Shown: piece by piece, positions 1 through 7,938 of the stretch | Position numbering within the stretch: position 1 is the first letter of the stretch | Layout of the letters: each line of letters opens with the position of its first letter | NCBI RefSeq assembly: GCF_004336985.1 | Contig: NZ_SJUO01000001.1 | Span: 682,001 to 746,000, forward strand | Direction: 5' to 3' | Length of the DNA stretch: 64,000 nt | Origin: Exiguobacterium sp. SL-9 | GTDB taxonomy: Bacteria > Bacillota > Bacilli > Exiguobacteriales > Exiguobacteriaceae | The notes under the pieces: generated by a model | Told to the model about the DNA's origin: nothing | Database searches by the model: none | What the model saw: the letters and a program-made list of their open reading frames with translations, nothing else | Position numbers and translations under genes: made by a program

Positions 1-141
1 CGAAAAAAAATTGAATCAAGCAATGTATGTATCCGTTTTCAAATGGAGTTTTTTCTGAATTCTCCGCTACATCCAGACCGAACCTTAACCGTTGTTATTC
101 CATGCGAAGCGACTAAACTCCTTCTTCCCGATTGCGCCTAA

Positions 142-174
142 GAAAAAACAGCCGACCAGTTCCCCGGTCGGCTG
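142..174 (-). terminator. Intrinsic terminator of trxA
   Basis: A 9-bp perfect stem (149-157 with 166-174) is followed on the minus strand by a run of six T. It lies just after the trxA stop codon, so it ends the leftward trxA transcript. The bases to the left of it, 1-141, show no gene or recognisable site. Confidence 0.9.
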
Positions 175-180
175 TACGCA

Positions 181-495
181 TTATTGTGCTGTCGCGATAA
201 ACTCTTTGAGTGCTTCTTTTGGTTGGAAGCCCATTGTTTTCGAGACAGGTTGTCCGTCTTTGAACATCATGAGTGTCGGGATACTTTGGATTTGGAAAGC
301 GCCCGCTACTTCTGGGTTCTCGTCAACGTCGAGTTTCACGATTTGGACTTGGTCGCCCATCTCTTGATCGAGTTCTTCAAGAACCGGTGCAATCATGCGG
401 CACGGTCCACACCATGCTGCCCAAAAATCAACGAGGACGACGCCCTCTTTTACTTCTTGTTCAAATGTTTGAGTCGTTGCGTGTTTAATAGCCAT
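181..495 (-). CDS. trxA: Thioredoxin TrxA
   Basis: Cytoplasmic thiol-disulfide oxidoreductase that reduces protein disulfides and recycles peroxidases and reductases with NADPH-thioredoxin reductase. The 104-residue protein has the active-site motif WCGPC (residues 28-32) and the cis-proline loop SIPT (Pro73), and its length is that of a stand-alone thioredoxin. An AGG-rich ribosome site precedes the ATG. It follows etfA on the same strand but after a 107-bp gap with its own promoter-like sequence, and it ends in a clear terminator, so it can be transcribed alone. A trxA gene next to etfBA is the order known from Bacillus subtilis. It is the probable electron donor for the glutathione-peroxidase-like enzyme at 35.4 kb. 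Confidence 0.98.
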   Translation of the reverse strand: MAIKHATTQTFEQEVKEGVVLVDFWAAWCGPCRMIAPVLEELDQEMGDQVQIVKLDVDENPEVAGAFQIQSIPTLMMFKDGQPVSKTMGFQPKEALKEFIATAQ

Positions 496-560
496 TTGGT
501 AAATACCTCCCCAATAAGATGTGAGAGCCGATTAGGAACTCTCATGCATTTCATGTTCAG

Positions 561-591
561 AGTATACCACGGAGGGTACGTTTCCCCAAAC
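561..591 (-). promoter_or_regulatory. Candidate trxA promoter
   Basis: On the minus strand the gap between etfA and trxA holds TGG-TATACT (extended -10, TATACT at 561-566) about 60 bp before the trxA start. A GTTTGG element lies 16 bp upstream (586-591). The pair loosely resembles a SigB promoter (GTTT...GGGTAT), and B. subtilis trxA is known to be stress-induced, but the spacing is slightly long, so the sigma factor is uncertain. Confidence 0.4.
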
Positions 592-601
592 GTTCTGCAT
601 A

Positions 602-1567
602 TCAGCTATTGACGAGGTGTTTGCGGAACTCTTCTGTCAAGAGTGGGACGACGTCGAACAAGTCACCGACGATGCCGTAATCGGCCACGGTAAAGATGTT
701 CGCTTCCGGGTCTTTATTGATGGCGACGATGACTTTGGCGTTGCTCATCCCAGCCAAGTGTTGAATCGCGCCTGAGATGCCGCACGCGATATACAGGTCC
801 GGCGTGACGACTTTCCCGGTCTGACCGATTTGAAGGGCATAGTCGCAATAGTCGGCGTCACATGCTCCACGTGAAGCACCGACGGCTCCGCCGAGCAGTT
901 CGGCGAGCTCTTCGAGCGGCTTGAAGCCGTCCTCGCTCTTGACACCGCGCCCACCGGCGACGATGACTTTCGCTTCCGTCAAATCGACTTTCCCTGTCGC
1001 CTTGCGGACGACTTCTTTAACGATCATGGCGAGGTCTTTCAGTTCCACGCTCGGTGTCTCAACCGATACGCTCGCCCCTGCCGTACGTGGCAGCGCGTCG
1101 ATGTTGTTCGGACGGATCGTGAAGAACATGACCGAGTCTTTGAATTTCACTTTTTCGAACGCCTTCCCTGAATAGATCGGGCGGACGAACTCGGCGTCTT
1201 TGCCTGACCCTTCGATCGAGACGACGTCACTGATGAGTCCTGCGTCAAGTCGTGCCGCGAGTTTCGGGGCGATGTCTTTCCCGAGCGCCGTATGACCGAG
1301 CACGATCATGTCCGGCGACTCTTGGTCGATGACTTGGCGGAGCACTTGCCCGTAGCCGTCCGGCGTGTAGTGCTTGAGACGCTCGTCCTCAATGACGAGG
1401 ACGCGTCCCGCGCCGTACTCCCCGAGTTCATTGGCGAGTGCTTTGACGTCATCCCCGATGACGACCGCCGTCACGTCGTCCGTCAATTGCTTCGCCGCGG
1501 CGATCGCTTCAAATGATACGTTCCGTAACGCGCCTTCGCGCGCTTCTGCGAGTACTAAAGCTTTCAT
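602..1567 (-). CDS. etfA: Electron transfer flavoprotein alpha subunit
   Basis: With EtfB this forms the soluble ETF heterodimer that takes electrons from acyl-CoA dehydrogenases during beta-oxidation and passes them on to the quinone pool. The 321-residue protein has an N-terminal nucleotide-binding-like domain and the conserved C-terminal FAD domain with the GGRGVKSEDGF segment and the ACGISGAIQHLAGM segment, ending as usual in a DLFDVVPLL stretch. The ATG is preceded by AAGGGGG and lies 13 bp after etfB, so the two are co-transcribed. Control is expected through the FadR regulon genes upstream (lcfA, fadR). Confidence 0.97.
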   Translation of the reverse strand: MKALVLAEAREGALRNVSFEAIAAAKQLTDDVTAVVIGDDVKALANELGEYGAGRVLVIEDERLKHYTPDGYGQVLRQVIDQESPDMIVLGHTALGKDIAPKLAARLDAGLISDVVSIEGSGKDAEFVRPIYSGKAFEKVKFKDSVMFFTIRPNNIDALPRTAGASVSVETPSVELKDLAMIVKEVVRKATGKVDLTEAKVIVAGGRGVKSEDGFKPLEELAELLGGAVGASRGACDADYCDYALQIGQTGKVVTPDLYIACGISGAIQHLAGMSNAKVIVAINKDPEANIFTVADYGIVGDLFDVVPLLTEEFRKHLVNS

Positions 1568-1580
1568 CTATGTGTCCCCC

Positions 1581-2354
1581 TTAAATGACTTTGGCTTCCG
1601 TGCGAAGTAATTGAACGAGCTCGTTCACTTGTGACGACGTATCCCCTTCAAGGATGCGTCCTGCTTTCTTCTCTTCCGGCAAGAACCGTTCAATCGTCTC
1701 GATCTTCGCTTCGATCTCGTCTTCATCGAGGTCGATGTCCGACAGTTCGAGTTCTTCAAGCGGCTTCTTCTTCGCCTTCATGATGCCTGGGAGGCTCGGA
1801 TAACGCGGTTCGTTCAATCCTTGCTGTGCCGTCACGAGAAGCGGGAGCGGCACTTCGATCACTTCGGTGTCCCCTTCGACGTCACGTGTGACCGTCGCCG
1901 TCGTGCCATCGATGTCGAGCTTCGTGATTGTCGTCACGTAGTTCATGTCTAACAGTTCGGCGACGCGTGGTGCGACTTGACCGCTGCCGCCATCGATGGC
2001 GACGTTCCCCGCGAAGACGAGGTCAGGTGCTTGTTCTTTCAAGTACGTGGCGAGTACTTTTGAAATCGTCACGTGGTCGGCGTCCTCGACGTCATCCTCG
2101 ATCGAGATTCGGACCGCTTTGTCCGCACCCATCGCGAGCGCCGTACGGAGTTCTTTGTCCGCGTCTTCCGGTCCGACCGTCACGACCGTGACTTCTCCCC
2201 CGAGATCGTCACGCTTGCGAATGGCCTCCTCGACCGCATACTCGTCGTACGGGTTGATGATGAACTCAGCGCCGTCTTCTTGAATTTCCCCATTCTCGAG
2301 CTGAATCGCTTCTTCTGTATCGAACGTACGCTTCAGCAATACAAAAATATTCAT
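1581..2354 (-). CDS. etfB: Electron transfer flavoprotein beta subunit
   Basis: Partner of EtfA in the electron-transfer flavoprotein; this subunit binds AMP and makes the contact with acyl-CoA dehydrogenases. The 257-residue length fits the family, and the ETF-beta pattern is clear: NPYDEYAVEEAIR near the start, ALAMGADKA, GNVAIDGGSGQV and the LPSLPGIMKAKKK-like segment. A GGGGG ribosome site precedes the ATG. In B. subtilis fadB (enoyl-CoA hydratase) lies between fadR and etfB; here that gene is absent and the 80-bp gap to fadR instead contains a degenerate FadR box. Confidence 0.97.
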   Translation of the reverse strand: MNIFVLLKRTFDTEEAIQLENGEIQEDGAEFIINPYDEYAVEEAIRKRDDLGGEVTVVTVGPEDADKELRTALAMGADKAVRISIEDDVEDADHVTISKVLATYLKEQAPDLVFAGNVAIDGGSGQVAPRVAELLDMNYVTTITKLDIDGTTATVTRDVEGDTEVIEVPLPLLVTAQQGLNEPRYPSLPGIMKAKKKPLEELELSDIDLDEDEIEAKIETIERFLPEEKKAGRILEGDTSSQVNELVQLLRTEAKVI

Positions 2355-2393
2355 CGTAGTTCCCCCTTATAAGTTGTTCGCACCATCATTCAT

Positions 2394-2411
2394 GAATCAG
2401 CGTTCATTTTT
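2394..2411 (-). promoter_or_regulatory. Degenerate FadR box before etfB
   Basis: TGAAT...TTCATT matches about 11 of 17 informative positions of the B. subtilis FadR consensus (TGAATGAMTANTCATTCA), with an extra TCATTCATGAA palindrome immediately to the left. It is the weakest of three FadR-like sites in this region; its place, 40 bp before etfB, supports separate control of etfBA. Confidence 0.4.
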
Positions 2412-2424
2412 TGAGCTAGCGAGA

Positions 2425-2455
2425 GGGCTTACGGTTAAGCAAGCCCTTTTTTTAA
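2425..2455 (+). terminator. Hairpin at the fadR stop, T-run on the plus strand
   Basis: A 7-bp stem, AGGGCTT (2425-2431) with AAGCCCT (2442-2448), overlaps the last codons of fadR. Its seven-T run follows on the plus strand, the strand without a gene, so as an intrinsic terminator it would stop antisense transcription coming out of etfB. On the fadR strand there is no U-run after the stem, so it may only pause the transcript. Confidence 0.45.
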
Positions 2456-3019
2456 CATATGGTGTACTTTCGGTAGCGTCGACATCAAATCATATTTGAA
2501 GCCGCTCGCCATCCAACTCGTGACCACTTCATCGATCGTGCCGAAAATCATTTGCCGAGCCAGGCGATAGTCGAGCTCGCGATCGAATTCGCCGGTATCG
2601 ACCCCGTGTTGCACGACCGCGTCAATCAAGTTCAAATACGGTTTCAACACTTCGCTGATTTTTTGACGGAGTGCCAAGTTCGACTGCCGGAGCTCGATTT
2701 GTGTCACGACGGCGAGGTCGTAATCGGCCGACAGTTGTTTGAGATGCGACTCGATCAACTGATACAGTTTGTCGCCGGCCGTCGTCTCCTGCTCGATTTG
2801 TTGCTTCGAGTAGTCGATGAACAAGCCCATCTTCGTCTGGAACAATTCAATCAACAGATGCTCCTTGTTTTTGAAGTACAAATAAATCGTTCCGTCGGCG
2901 ACGCCCGCCTCTTTGGCGATGGCCGTCACCTTTGCACCGTGATAGCCATGATTCGCAATCACTTTCACTGCCGCATCGATAATGCGGTCACTTTTTGATC
3001 CATTCTTTGTCATAAACAC
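2435..3019 (-). CDS. fadR: TetR-family fatty-acid repressor FadR
   Basis: Repressor of beta-oxidation genes whose DNA binding is released by long-chain acyl-CoA. The 194-residue length equals that of B. subtilis FadR (YsiA), and several stretches match the remembered family sequence: GVADGTIYLYFKNKE in the N-terminal helix-turn-helix (about residues 35-52), ELRQSN in the ligand domain, and RLARQMIFGTIDE near the C-terminus. Two starts are possible: GTG at 3019 or ATG at 3013, both served by the same AAGGAG. A near-perfect FadR box overlaps its upstream region, implying autoregulation. It sits directly downstream of lcfA, as in Bacillus. Confidence 0.95.
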   Translation of the reverse strand: MFMTKNGSKSDRIIDAAVKVIANHGYHGAKVTAIAKEAGVADGTIYLYFKNKEHLLIELFQTKMGLFIDYSKQQIEQETTAGDKLYQLIESHLKQLSADYDLAVVTQIELRQSNLALRQKISEVLKPYLNLIDAVVQHGVDTGEFDRELDYRLARQMIFGTIDEVVTSWMASGFKYDLMSTLPKVHHMLKKGLA

Positions 3020-3045
3020 CCAAGCTCCTTACCGCTGCATAAAAA

Positions 3046-3063
3046 TGAATGATGGTTCATTCA
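3046..3063 (-). promoter_or_regulatory. FadR operator upstream of fadR
   Basis: TGAATGA-TGGT-TCATTCA is an inverted repeat with complete 7-bp arms and matches 15 of 17 informative positions of the B. subtilis FadR box. It lies in the 74-bp lcfA-fadR gap, so FadR probably represses its own promoter and the downstream etf genes. Confidence 0.85.
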
Positions 3064-3093
3064 TTTATTATTCTATCATGTGACACGGTTGTG

Positions 3094-4767
3094 TCAACTG
3101 CTTTGTTTCACTTGTTTCGCCTTCTCTTCGTCGACGAGGACGCGACGTAAAATCTTACCGACGAACGTCTTCGGCAACTCGTCACGGAACTCGTACAACT
3201 TCGGCACTTTATACGCCGCGAGCTTCTCACGACAATGCTTGTCGAGCTCCTCTTCCGTCACGCTGACGCCATCACGCATGACGATGAACGCCTTGACCGT
3301 CTCCCCGCGATACGGGTCCGGGACGCCGATACAGACCGCTTCCTTGACGGCCGGATGTTCGTATAACACTTCTTCGATCTCGCGCGGATAGACGTTGAAG
3401 CCCCCGGCGATGATCATGTCTTTCTTCCGGTCGACAATATAGAAGAAACCATCCTCGCCCATATAGCCGAGGTCACCGGTCGCGAGCCATCCATCTTTCA
3501 AGACGGCGGCCGTCTCTTCCGGCTTCTGCCAATACCCTTTCATCACTTGCGGGCCGTAGAGCATGACTTCCCCGATTTCACCGACATCGGCTGGTGTCTC
3601 CCCGTCTGCTTTTACAATCTTAGCAGAAGTGTCCGACAACGGCACGCCGATCGAGCCGACAATCCGTTTATCCCATAGGAAATTCGCGTGCGTGACCGGT
3701 GACGTCTCTGATAACCCGTACCCTTCGACGATACGACCGCCCGTGATGCTTTCGAACTGTTCCTGCACTTCGACTGGGAGTGGCGCCGATCCGGAAATAC
3801 ACGCCTCAATCGATGACAGGTCATATTTTTTCAATTTCGGGTCGTTGAGGATACCTACATACATCGTCGGTGCACCTGGGAAGAAGTGTGGCTTCTTCTT
3901 GTGGATCGTCTTCAGGACGTCGGTGACGTCGAAACGCGGGACGAGGACAAGCTCATATCCGTTCGCCATCCCAAAGTTCAGACAGCACGTCATGCCGTAG
4001 ACGTGGAAGAACGGGACGACACTCAAGACACGCTTTAAGTCTCCTCGATTATATTTATAGAAGAAGTTCGAAATTTGATCGACGTTCGCCGTCAAGTTGA
4101 AGTGGGTCAGCATGACGCCTTTCGGCAGCCCTGTCGTCCCGCCGGTATATTGCAAGACAGCGACATCCTCTTTCGGCTCGATTGAGACCGGTGTGATCGG
4201 TCCGAAGTTTTTATAGTCTTTGAACGCGACCGAACCCGTCGTGTCGATGACGATGTTGTTCTCACGTTTCACTTTGATCGGGTACAGCTTGTTCTTTGGG
4301 AATGGCAGATAGTCGGCGATACTTGTCGTGATAATCGTCTTGATGTCCGTCTTCTGTTTCACACGGAGCGACTTCGGATAGAGCAGGTCGAGGGTGATGA
4401 GGATGTTCGCACCTGAGTCGGTAATCAAGTTCTCGAGCTCATGCTCGGTATAGAGCGGGTTCGTCTGGACGACCGTCCCACCGGCGTACAGGACGGCGTA
4501 GAACGAAATGACGTATTGTGGACAGTTCGGGAGCATCAGGCTGACGCGGTCTCCTTTTTGCAGCCCTTTCGATTGGAGCATCGTCGCGAGCCGTTTTGCC
4601 GCATCGTCGACCTCGGCGAACGTCAACGCTTTGCCGATGAAGGAGACGGCGGTCCGGTCCGGATAGTCTGTAGCGGCCCGGGAGAGCGCCTCATAGAGCG
4701 GCTTCACCTCATAATCAATCGTTTCTGGCATGTCAGCTGGATAATCTTGCAACCACGGTTTGTTCAT
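3094..4767 (-). CDS. lcfA: Long-chain acyl-CoA synthetase
   Basis: Activates long-chain fatty acids to acyl-CoA at the cost of ATP (AMP plus PPi), the entry step of beta-oxidation; the product is also the ligand of FadR. The 557-residue adenylate-forming enzyme has the P-loop YTGGTTGLPKG at residues 207-217, the GYGLSETSP motif in the middle, the hinge TGDLGYMGEDGF with DRKKDMI, and the C-terminal catalytic lysine region PKTFVGKILRR. The start is fixed by AAGGAGGA seven bases before the ATG. The promoter region carries a -10 TATAAT, a FadR box and a cre site. In B. subtilis the gene upstream of lcfA is yshE; here it is about 20 kb away. Confidence 0.96.
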   Translation of the reverse strand: MNKPWLQDYPADMPETIDYEVKPLYEALSRAATDYPDRTAVSFIGKALTFAEVDDAAKRLATMLQSKGLQKGDRVSLMLPNCPQYVISFYAVLYAGGTVVQTNPLYTEHELENLITDSGANILITLDLLYPKSLRVKQKTDIKTIITTSIADYLPFPKNKLYPIKVKRENNIVIDTTGSVAFKDYKNFGPITPVSIEPKEDVAVLQYTGGTTGLPKGVMLTHFNLTANVDQISNFFYKYNRGDLKRVLSVVPFFHVYGMTCCLNFGMANGYELVLVPRFDVTDVLKTIHKKKPHFFPGAPTMYVGILNDPKLKKYDLSSIEACISGSAPLPVEVQEQFESITGGRIVEGYGLSETSPVTHANFLWDKRIVGSIGVPLSDTSAKIVKADGETPADVGEIGEVMLYGPQVMKGYWQKPEETAAVLKDGWLATGDLGYMGEDGFFYIVDRKKDMIIAGGFNVYPREIEEVLYEHPAVKEAVCIGVPDPYRGETVKAFIVMRDGVSVTEEELDKHCREKLAAYKVPKLYEFRDELPKTFVGKILRRVLVDEEKAKQVKQSS

Positions 4768-4781
4768 CGATTCTCCTCCTT

Positions 4782-4799
4782 GAAATGAATAGTCATTCA
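4782..4799 (-). promoter_or_regulatory. FadR operator upstream of lcfA
   Basis: GAAATGAATAGTCATTCA matches 16 of 18 positions of the FadR consensus. It lies between the -10 box and the lcfA ribosome site, just downstream of the predicted transcription start, where bound FadR would block initiation. Confidence 0.85.
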
Positions 4800-4808
4800 G
4801 TTACCTCT

Positions 4809-4834
4809 ATTATAATGCCAAGAAAACGCTTTCA
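4809..4834 (-). promoter_or_regulatory. lcfA promoter with cre (CcpA) site
   Basis: A perfect -10 TATAAT (minus strand, 4809-4814) is followed upstream by AGAAAACGCTTTCA (4821-4834), which differs at one position from the cre consensus TGWAANCGNTNWCA. The cre overlaps the spacer and the weak -35 region, a position typical for direct CcpA repression. Together with the FadR box this suggests lcfA needs both fatty acid and absence of preferred sugars. Confidence 0.75.
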
Positions 4835-4867
4835 TCTACCCTTTACCCAATAATTTTCAGAAAATAT

Positions 4868-4905
4868 CGAAAAAACGTGTGCGGATGAAAGTTTCCGCAC
4901 ACGTT
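4868..4905 (-). terminator. Terminator of the ABC/lipoprotein operon
   Basis: A 12-bp perfect stem (4874-4885 with 4894-4905) is followed by a T-run on the minus strand. It directly follows the lipoprotein gene stop codon and separates this operon from lcfA. Confidence 0.9.
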
Positions 4906-5372
4906 CAGATTCTCTTGAAATAGGCTTCAGTCTGCTCTTTGTTGCTAATTTTCTCGTCCAAGTGCTCATTTAAATCTTTTTCCCACTTGATCGTCGAGAA
5001 ATCGATGTCGAGCCACGCCTCCATCTCTGGGCGCGAGAACGAATACGTCCGGTTCGGGAAAGCGAAGCGGACGATCTCCGTGTTTTGCACGAGCGTGAAG
5101 TACGTCGCCGCGTTCCGAATCGCGAGCCGCTCCTGCTCGATTCGCTCGAGTTCAGGATCATCGTATCGAACGGTCAAGCCGTATGGACGTTTTTTCGTCT
5201 GGAGCTCGATCGACTTGTAACAGTCATGCATCGGCAACGTCTGGGCAATGCCGGCAACAGCGCTGTTGTCACCGACATAAGACCCTTTGTATTGGAACGC
5301 TCTCGGTTGTTGGGTATCCCCGCATCCTGCGAGAACGATGAGCATGACAATGAGCAAACTGAGTCGTTTCAT
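4905..5372 (-). CDS. Hypothetical lipoprotein, last gene of the GntR/ABC-2 operon
   Basis: The 155-residue protein begins with a short basic N-terminus, a hydrophobic stretch and a lipobox LAGC at residues 14-17, so it should be lipid-anchored on the outer face of the membrane. The remaining 140 residues are hydrophilic and show no motif I recognise. AAAAGGAG precedes the ATG. It starts 13 bp after the ABC permease gene and shares its terminator, so it is probably expressed with the GntR-controlled transporter and may be an accessory or sensor component; this role is inferred only from position. Confidence 0.8.
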   Translation of the reverse strand: MKRLSLLIVMLIVLAGCGDTQQPRAFQYKGSYVGDNSAVAGIAQTLPMHDCYKSIELQTKKRPYGLTVRYDDPELERIEQERLAIRNAATYFTLVQNTEIVRFAFPNRTYSFSRPEMEAWLDIDFSTIKWEKDLNEHLDEKISNKEQTEAYFKRI

Positions 5373-5385
5373 GAGAATTCTCCTT

Positions 5386-6513
5386 TTACACTTTTAGTCT
5401 CAAGTTGAAGCGATAGAGCAGACGTTTCGCGAGCAAATGCGCGAGGAAGCCACCGATTGCAAATCCAACAAAATAGAGGATGCTATTCGTCGGGTAGGAG
5501 AGATTAGCCAGAACGATCCCACCGAGCATGGCGAAACAGATGACCATGATGACATGGACGAGCCAAAGCCAGTTCGTGAACATGAAGAAGCGGCCGTTGT
5601 TTTCTTGTGGGACCCGGTTGAACGTCCATAAGCCGATACCGAACGAGAGGACGATGAATCCGAGGGAGCTAATAATCGCTACCGTCATAAAGTTTTCCCA
5701 CACTGTATCGTCCGTGAACATGTTGAACGTATCGACATTTAACAAGTTCGCGAGCGGAGAAATCAATCGTAAAAACACACTTTCCATGGCACGTTCGAAT
5801 AAATCGTAGACTCCTGCTGTATTTTGAGTGATCGAATAAATTGATCCTTGAATCAACAGTAAGATGCCGACAGGGAATAACAGGGCGACGACCGACCAGA
5901 GCACTTGCGAGACGGCCTCCCCACCGAATGAACCCATCCATAACGCCAGCGAGAAGACGGCAATGCCAGTCAACAACATAAAGCCGGCTAGCCCTGCGAC
6001 TTGCAACGCATGTCCTTCCATCAAAAACGAATAGCGAGATGTCTGGATGACCCAAAGCATGAGCGGGCTGCCGAGGAGCGACGAGACGACAATCCCGCTC
6101 ACTCCGATCAACCACTTCGATATGTATAGCTGATTGCGGTTGAACGGGAGAGACATCGCAAAGTCAGACATTTGGCTATTGCGTTCACTTCCAATCAAGA
6201 CGGACGCCATCAAGAAACCGAAGATGATATAGAGGAAAATGACGCCACCATACGGGATGAGTGTCTGTAAGTCACCAATAAAATAGCTATACTCAGGGCT
6301 AAATAGCTCTTCAAGCGACGGATTCGTCACGTTGTCGCCATACCATTCGGCATAATCCGCCGGATTTTCTTGGATTTCCCGAACTTGTTCGTCGAACGAT
6401 TGAATCTGTGTCCATACCGGAAGCGTATGGGCGACGATTCCGAGGAAGACGAGCAACATCCATAACAACGACACTTGTTTCCAATCTTTCTTTAGCAGCA
6501 CCTTAAAAGACAC
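5386..6513 (-). CDS. ABC-2 type transporter permease
   Basis: Membrane component of an exporter or envelope-stress ABC transporter. About 375 residues with an N-terminal membrane helix, an extracellular loop of roughly 70 residues, then a cluster of hydrophobic segments as in ABC-2 permeases. A GTG at 6522 is possible, but GGAGG sits eight bases before the GTG at 6513, so I chose the latter; its first codons overlap the end of the ATPase gene (translational coupling). The gene order GntR regulator - ATPase - permease resembles the B. subtilis ytrAB module, which answers cell-wall-active compounds. The substrate cannot be read from the sequence. Confidence 0.9.
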   Translation of the reverse strand: MSFKVLLKKDWKQVSLLWMLLVFLGIVAHTLPVWTQIQSFDEQVREIQENPADYAEWYGDNVTNPSLEELFSPEYSYFIGDLQTLIPYGGVIFLYIIFGFLMASVLIGSERNSQMSDFAMSLPFNRNQLYISKWLIGVSGIVVSSLLGSPLMLWVIQTSRYSFLMEGHALQVAGLAGFMLLTGIAVFSLALWMGSFGGEAVSQVLWSVVALLFPVGILLLIQGSIYSITQNTAGVYDLFERAMESVFLRLISPLANLLNVDTFNMFTDDTVWENFMTVAIISSLGFIVLSFGIGLWTFNRVPQENNGRFFMFTNWLWLVHVIMVICFAMLGGIVLANLSYPTNSILYFVGFAIGGFLAHLLAKRLLYRFNLRLKV

Positions 6514-7384
6514 TTGCCTCACCTCCTAATTGGACCCGGAAGATGTCTTCGAGCGACATCGGGATTTCTTCGACGAGCATCGGGTCATGCGCGTCGACGA
6601 ACGTATCGAGTTCTTTCGTCCGTTCTTTTGCCATAAACAAGGCGACCCGACCTGTGACGTTGATAATGTCGATATCTTTTCGTTCGAGCAGTTCGACCGG
6701 AACTTGGTCGTTGAACACGACTTGCAGTTTGACGCTCGTCTCGCGCGCCTCTTCGAGAGACATGATCGCTTTGACGCGACCCTTCTCGATCATGATGATG
6801 CGGTCGGCGATCCGCTCGAGCTCATGCAACTGGTGGCTCGAGACGATAATCGAGCAGTTGCGTACCTCGACTTGGGCGATCATCAGTTTCAAGACGTCGG
6901 ATTTTGCGACGACGTCAAGTCCGTCGGTCGGCTCATCGAGCAAATAGTATTTCGCTTGGACGGCGAAGGCGAGCGACAATGTCACCATCGCCTTCTGTCC
7001 TTTCGAGAGCTGGCGAATCTTCTTGTTATCGATGTTGTAACGCGTGAGCGTCTCTCTGAACGTTGACCGGTTGAACGTCGGATAGATCGATTCATAGAGC
7101 GCGGCCGCCTCGTTGACTGTGTAATGTTTGAGCGCGTCGGCCGAATCCGGGACAAAAATGACGTCGCGTTTCAACTCTGCTTTTTCAAAGATGCTCGATG
7201 GACCGTAGCGGACGTCGCCCGTGTCCGGTCGGATGATGCCGACCATCGTCCGGAGCAGCGTTGTCTTACCAGCGCCGTTCCGTCCGACGAGGGCGATGAT
7301 CTCCCCGGCGCCGACGGTGAAATCGATATCATCTAGGACTTGCTGTCGATCGATTTTCTTACTCAGTTGCTGGACTGTCAGCAT
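6503..7384 (-). CDS. ABC transporter ATP-binding protein, YtrB-like
   Basis: ATPase that powers the permease encoded next to it. The 293-residue protein has Walker A GRNGAGKTT near residue 35, the signature LSKGQKAMV, Walker B LLDEPTDGLD and the H-loop SSHQ, in the normal order, followed by a roughly 80-residue C-terminal extension common in ABC-2 ATPases. GGGGAG precedes the ATG at 7384. Its start lies inside the end of the GntR gene and its end overlaps the permease start, so the three form one tightly coupled operon. Confidence 0.93.
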   Translation of the reverse strand: MLTVQQLSKKIDRQQVLDDIDFTVGAGEIIALVGRNGAGKTTLLRTMVGIIRPDTGDVRYGPSSIFEKAELKRDVIFVPDSADALKHYTVNEAAALYESIYPTFNRSTFRETLTRYNIDNKKIRQLSKGQKAMVTLSLAFAVQAKYYLLDEPTDGLDVVAKSDVLKLMIAQVEVRNCSIIVSSHQLHELERIADRIIMIEKGRVKAIMSLEEARETSVKLQVVFNDQVPVELLERKDIDIINVTGRVALFMAKERTKELDTFVDAHDPMLVEEIPMSLEDIFRVQLGGEASVF

Positions 7385-7760
7385 GGTTCTCCCCTACTTT
7401 CTTATATTCTATCTCAAATAGCGTCAGCGCTTCGGTGAGCGCGATGTTCGCATAATGGCAATCGATGGCGAGCTTCTTGATCGCCTCTAGGATCGGTGCG
7501 CGCGGCGAGTCCTGGTCGATCCAGTCCTCGGAGACGAACGTCCCCCGACCGCGGTGCATCTCGAGCAAGCCGAGTCGTTCGAGCTCCTGATACGCCTTAC
7601 TGACCGTATTCGGATTGATGACGAGGTCGGTCGCGAGTTCGCGCACGGACATCACCTTATCGCCTGGCCGTAAAATCCCACGGATGACGAGTGCCTTCGT
7701 CTGATTGACGATTTGTTCATACAAAGGTTCCGCGCTTTTCATATCAATCTTATATAACAT
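7359..7760 (-). CDS. GntR-family regulator, YtrA subfamily
   Basis: Short (133-residue) repressor with a GntR winged helix in residues 10-75 (DKVMSVRELATDLVINPNTVSKAYQELERLG) and only a small C-terminal helical tail, the layout of the YtrA subfamily. This subfamily usually represses its own operon and adjoining ABC genes. The ATG follows GAGGGTG. The promoter upstream carries an inverted repeat GTGTAC...GTACAC that overlaps the -35 and -10 region and is the probable operator. The effector is unknown; antibiotics or cell-wall damage are typical for relatives. Confidence 0.92.
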   Translation of the reverse strand: MLYKIDMKSAEPLYEQIVNQTKALVIRGILRPGDKVMSVRELATDLVINPNTVSKAYQELERLGLLEMHRGRGTFVSEDWIDQDSPRAPILEAIKKLAIDCHYANIALTEALTLFEIEYKKVGENHADSPATE

Positions 7761-7777
7761 GGGTCACACCCTCTCTT

Positions 7778-7825
7778 GTGTACGTAGTATAAGTGTATTA
7801 TATGTATTAGTACACGTAAAGACAA
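7778..7825 (-). promoter_or_regulatory. Promoter and operator of the GntR/ABC operon
   Basis: On the minus strand TTGTCT (7820-7825), a 17-bp spacer and TATAAT (7797-7802) form a strong SigA-type promoter. GTGTAC (7778-7783) and GTACAC (7810-7815) are inverted repeats flanking the -10 box, placed as an autoregulatory GntR operator would be. Confidence 0.75.
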
Positions 7826-7938
7826 TAGTTCTTAAAGGGCACTTTCAGTTTACAGGGAATTGGGAATAAATTGAATACGACTTTGGACCGAGGTGGACGA
7901 CTCCCATTTCGGGTAAATTGGGATAGAGGTGATTGAAC

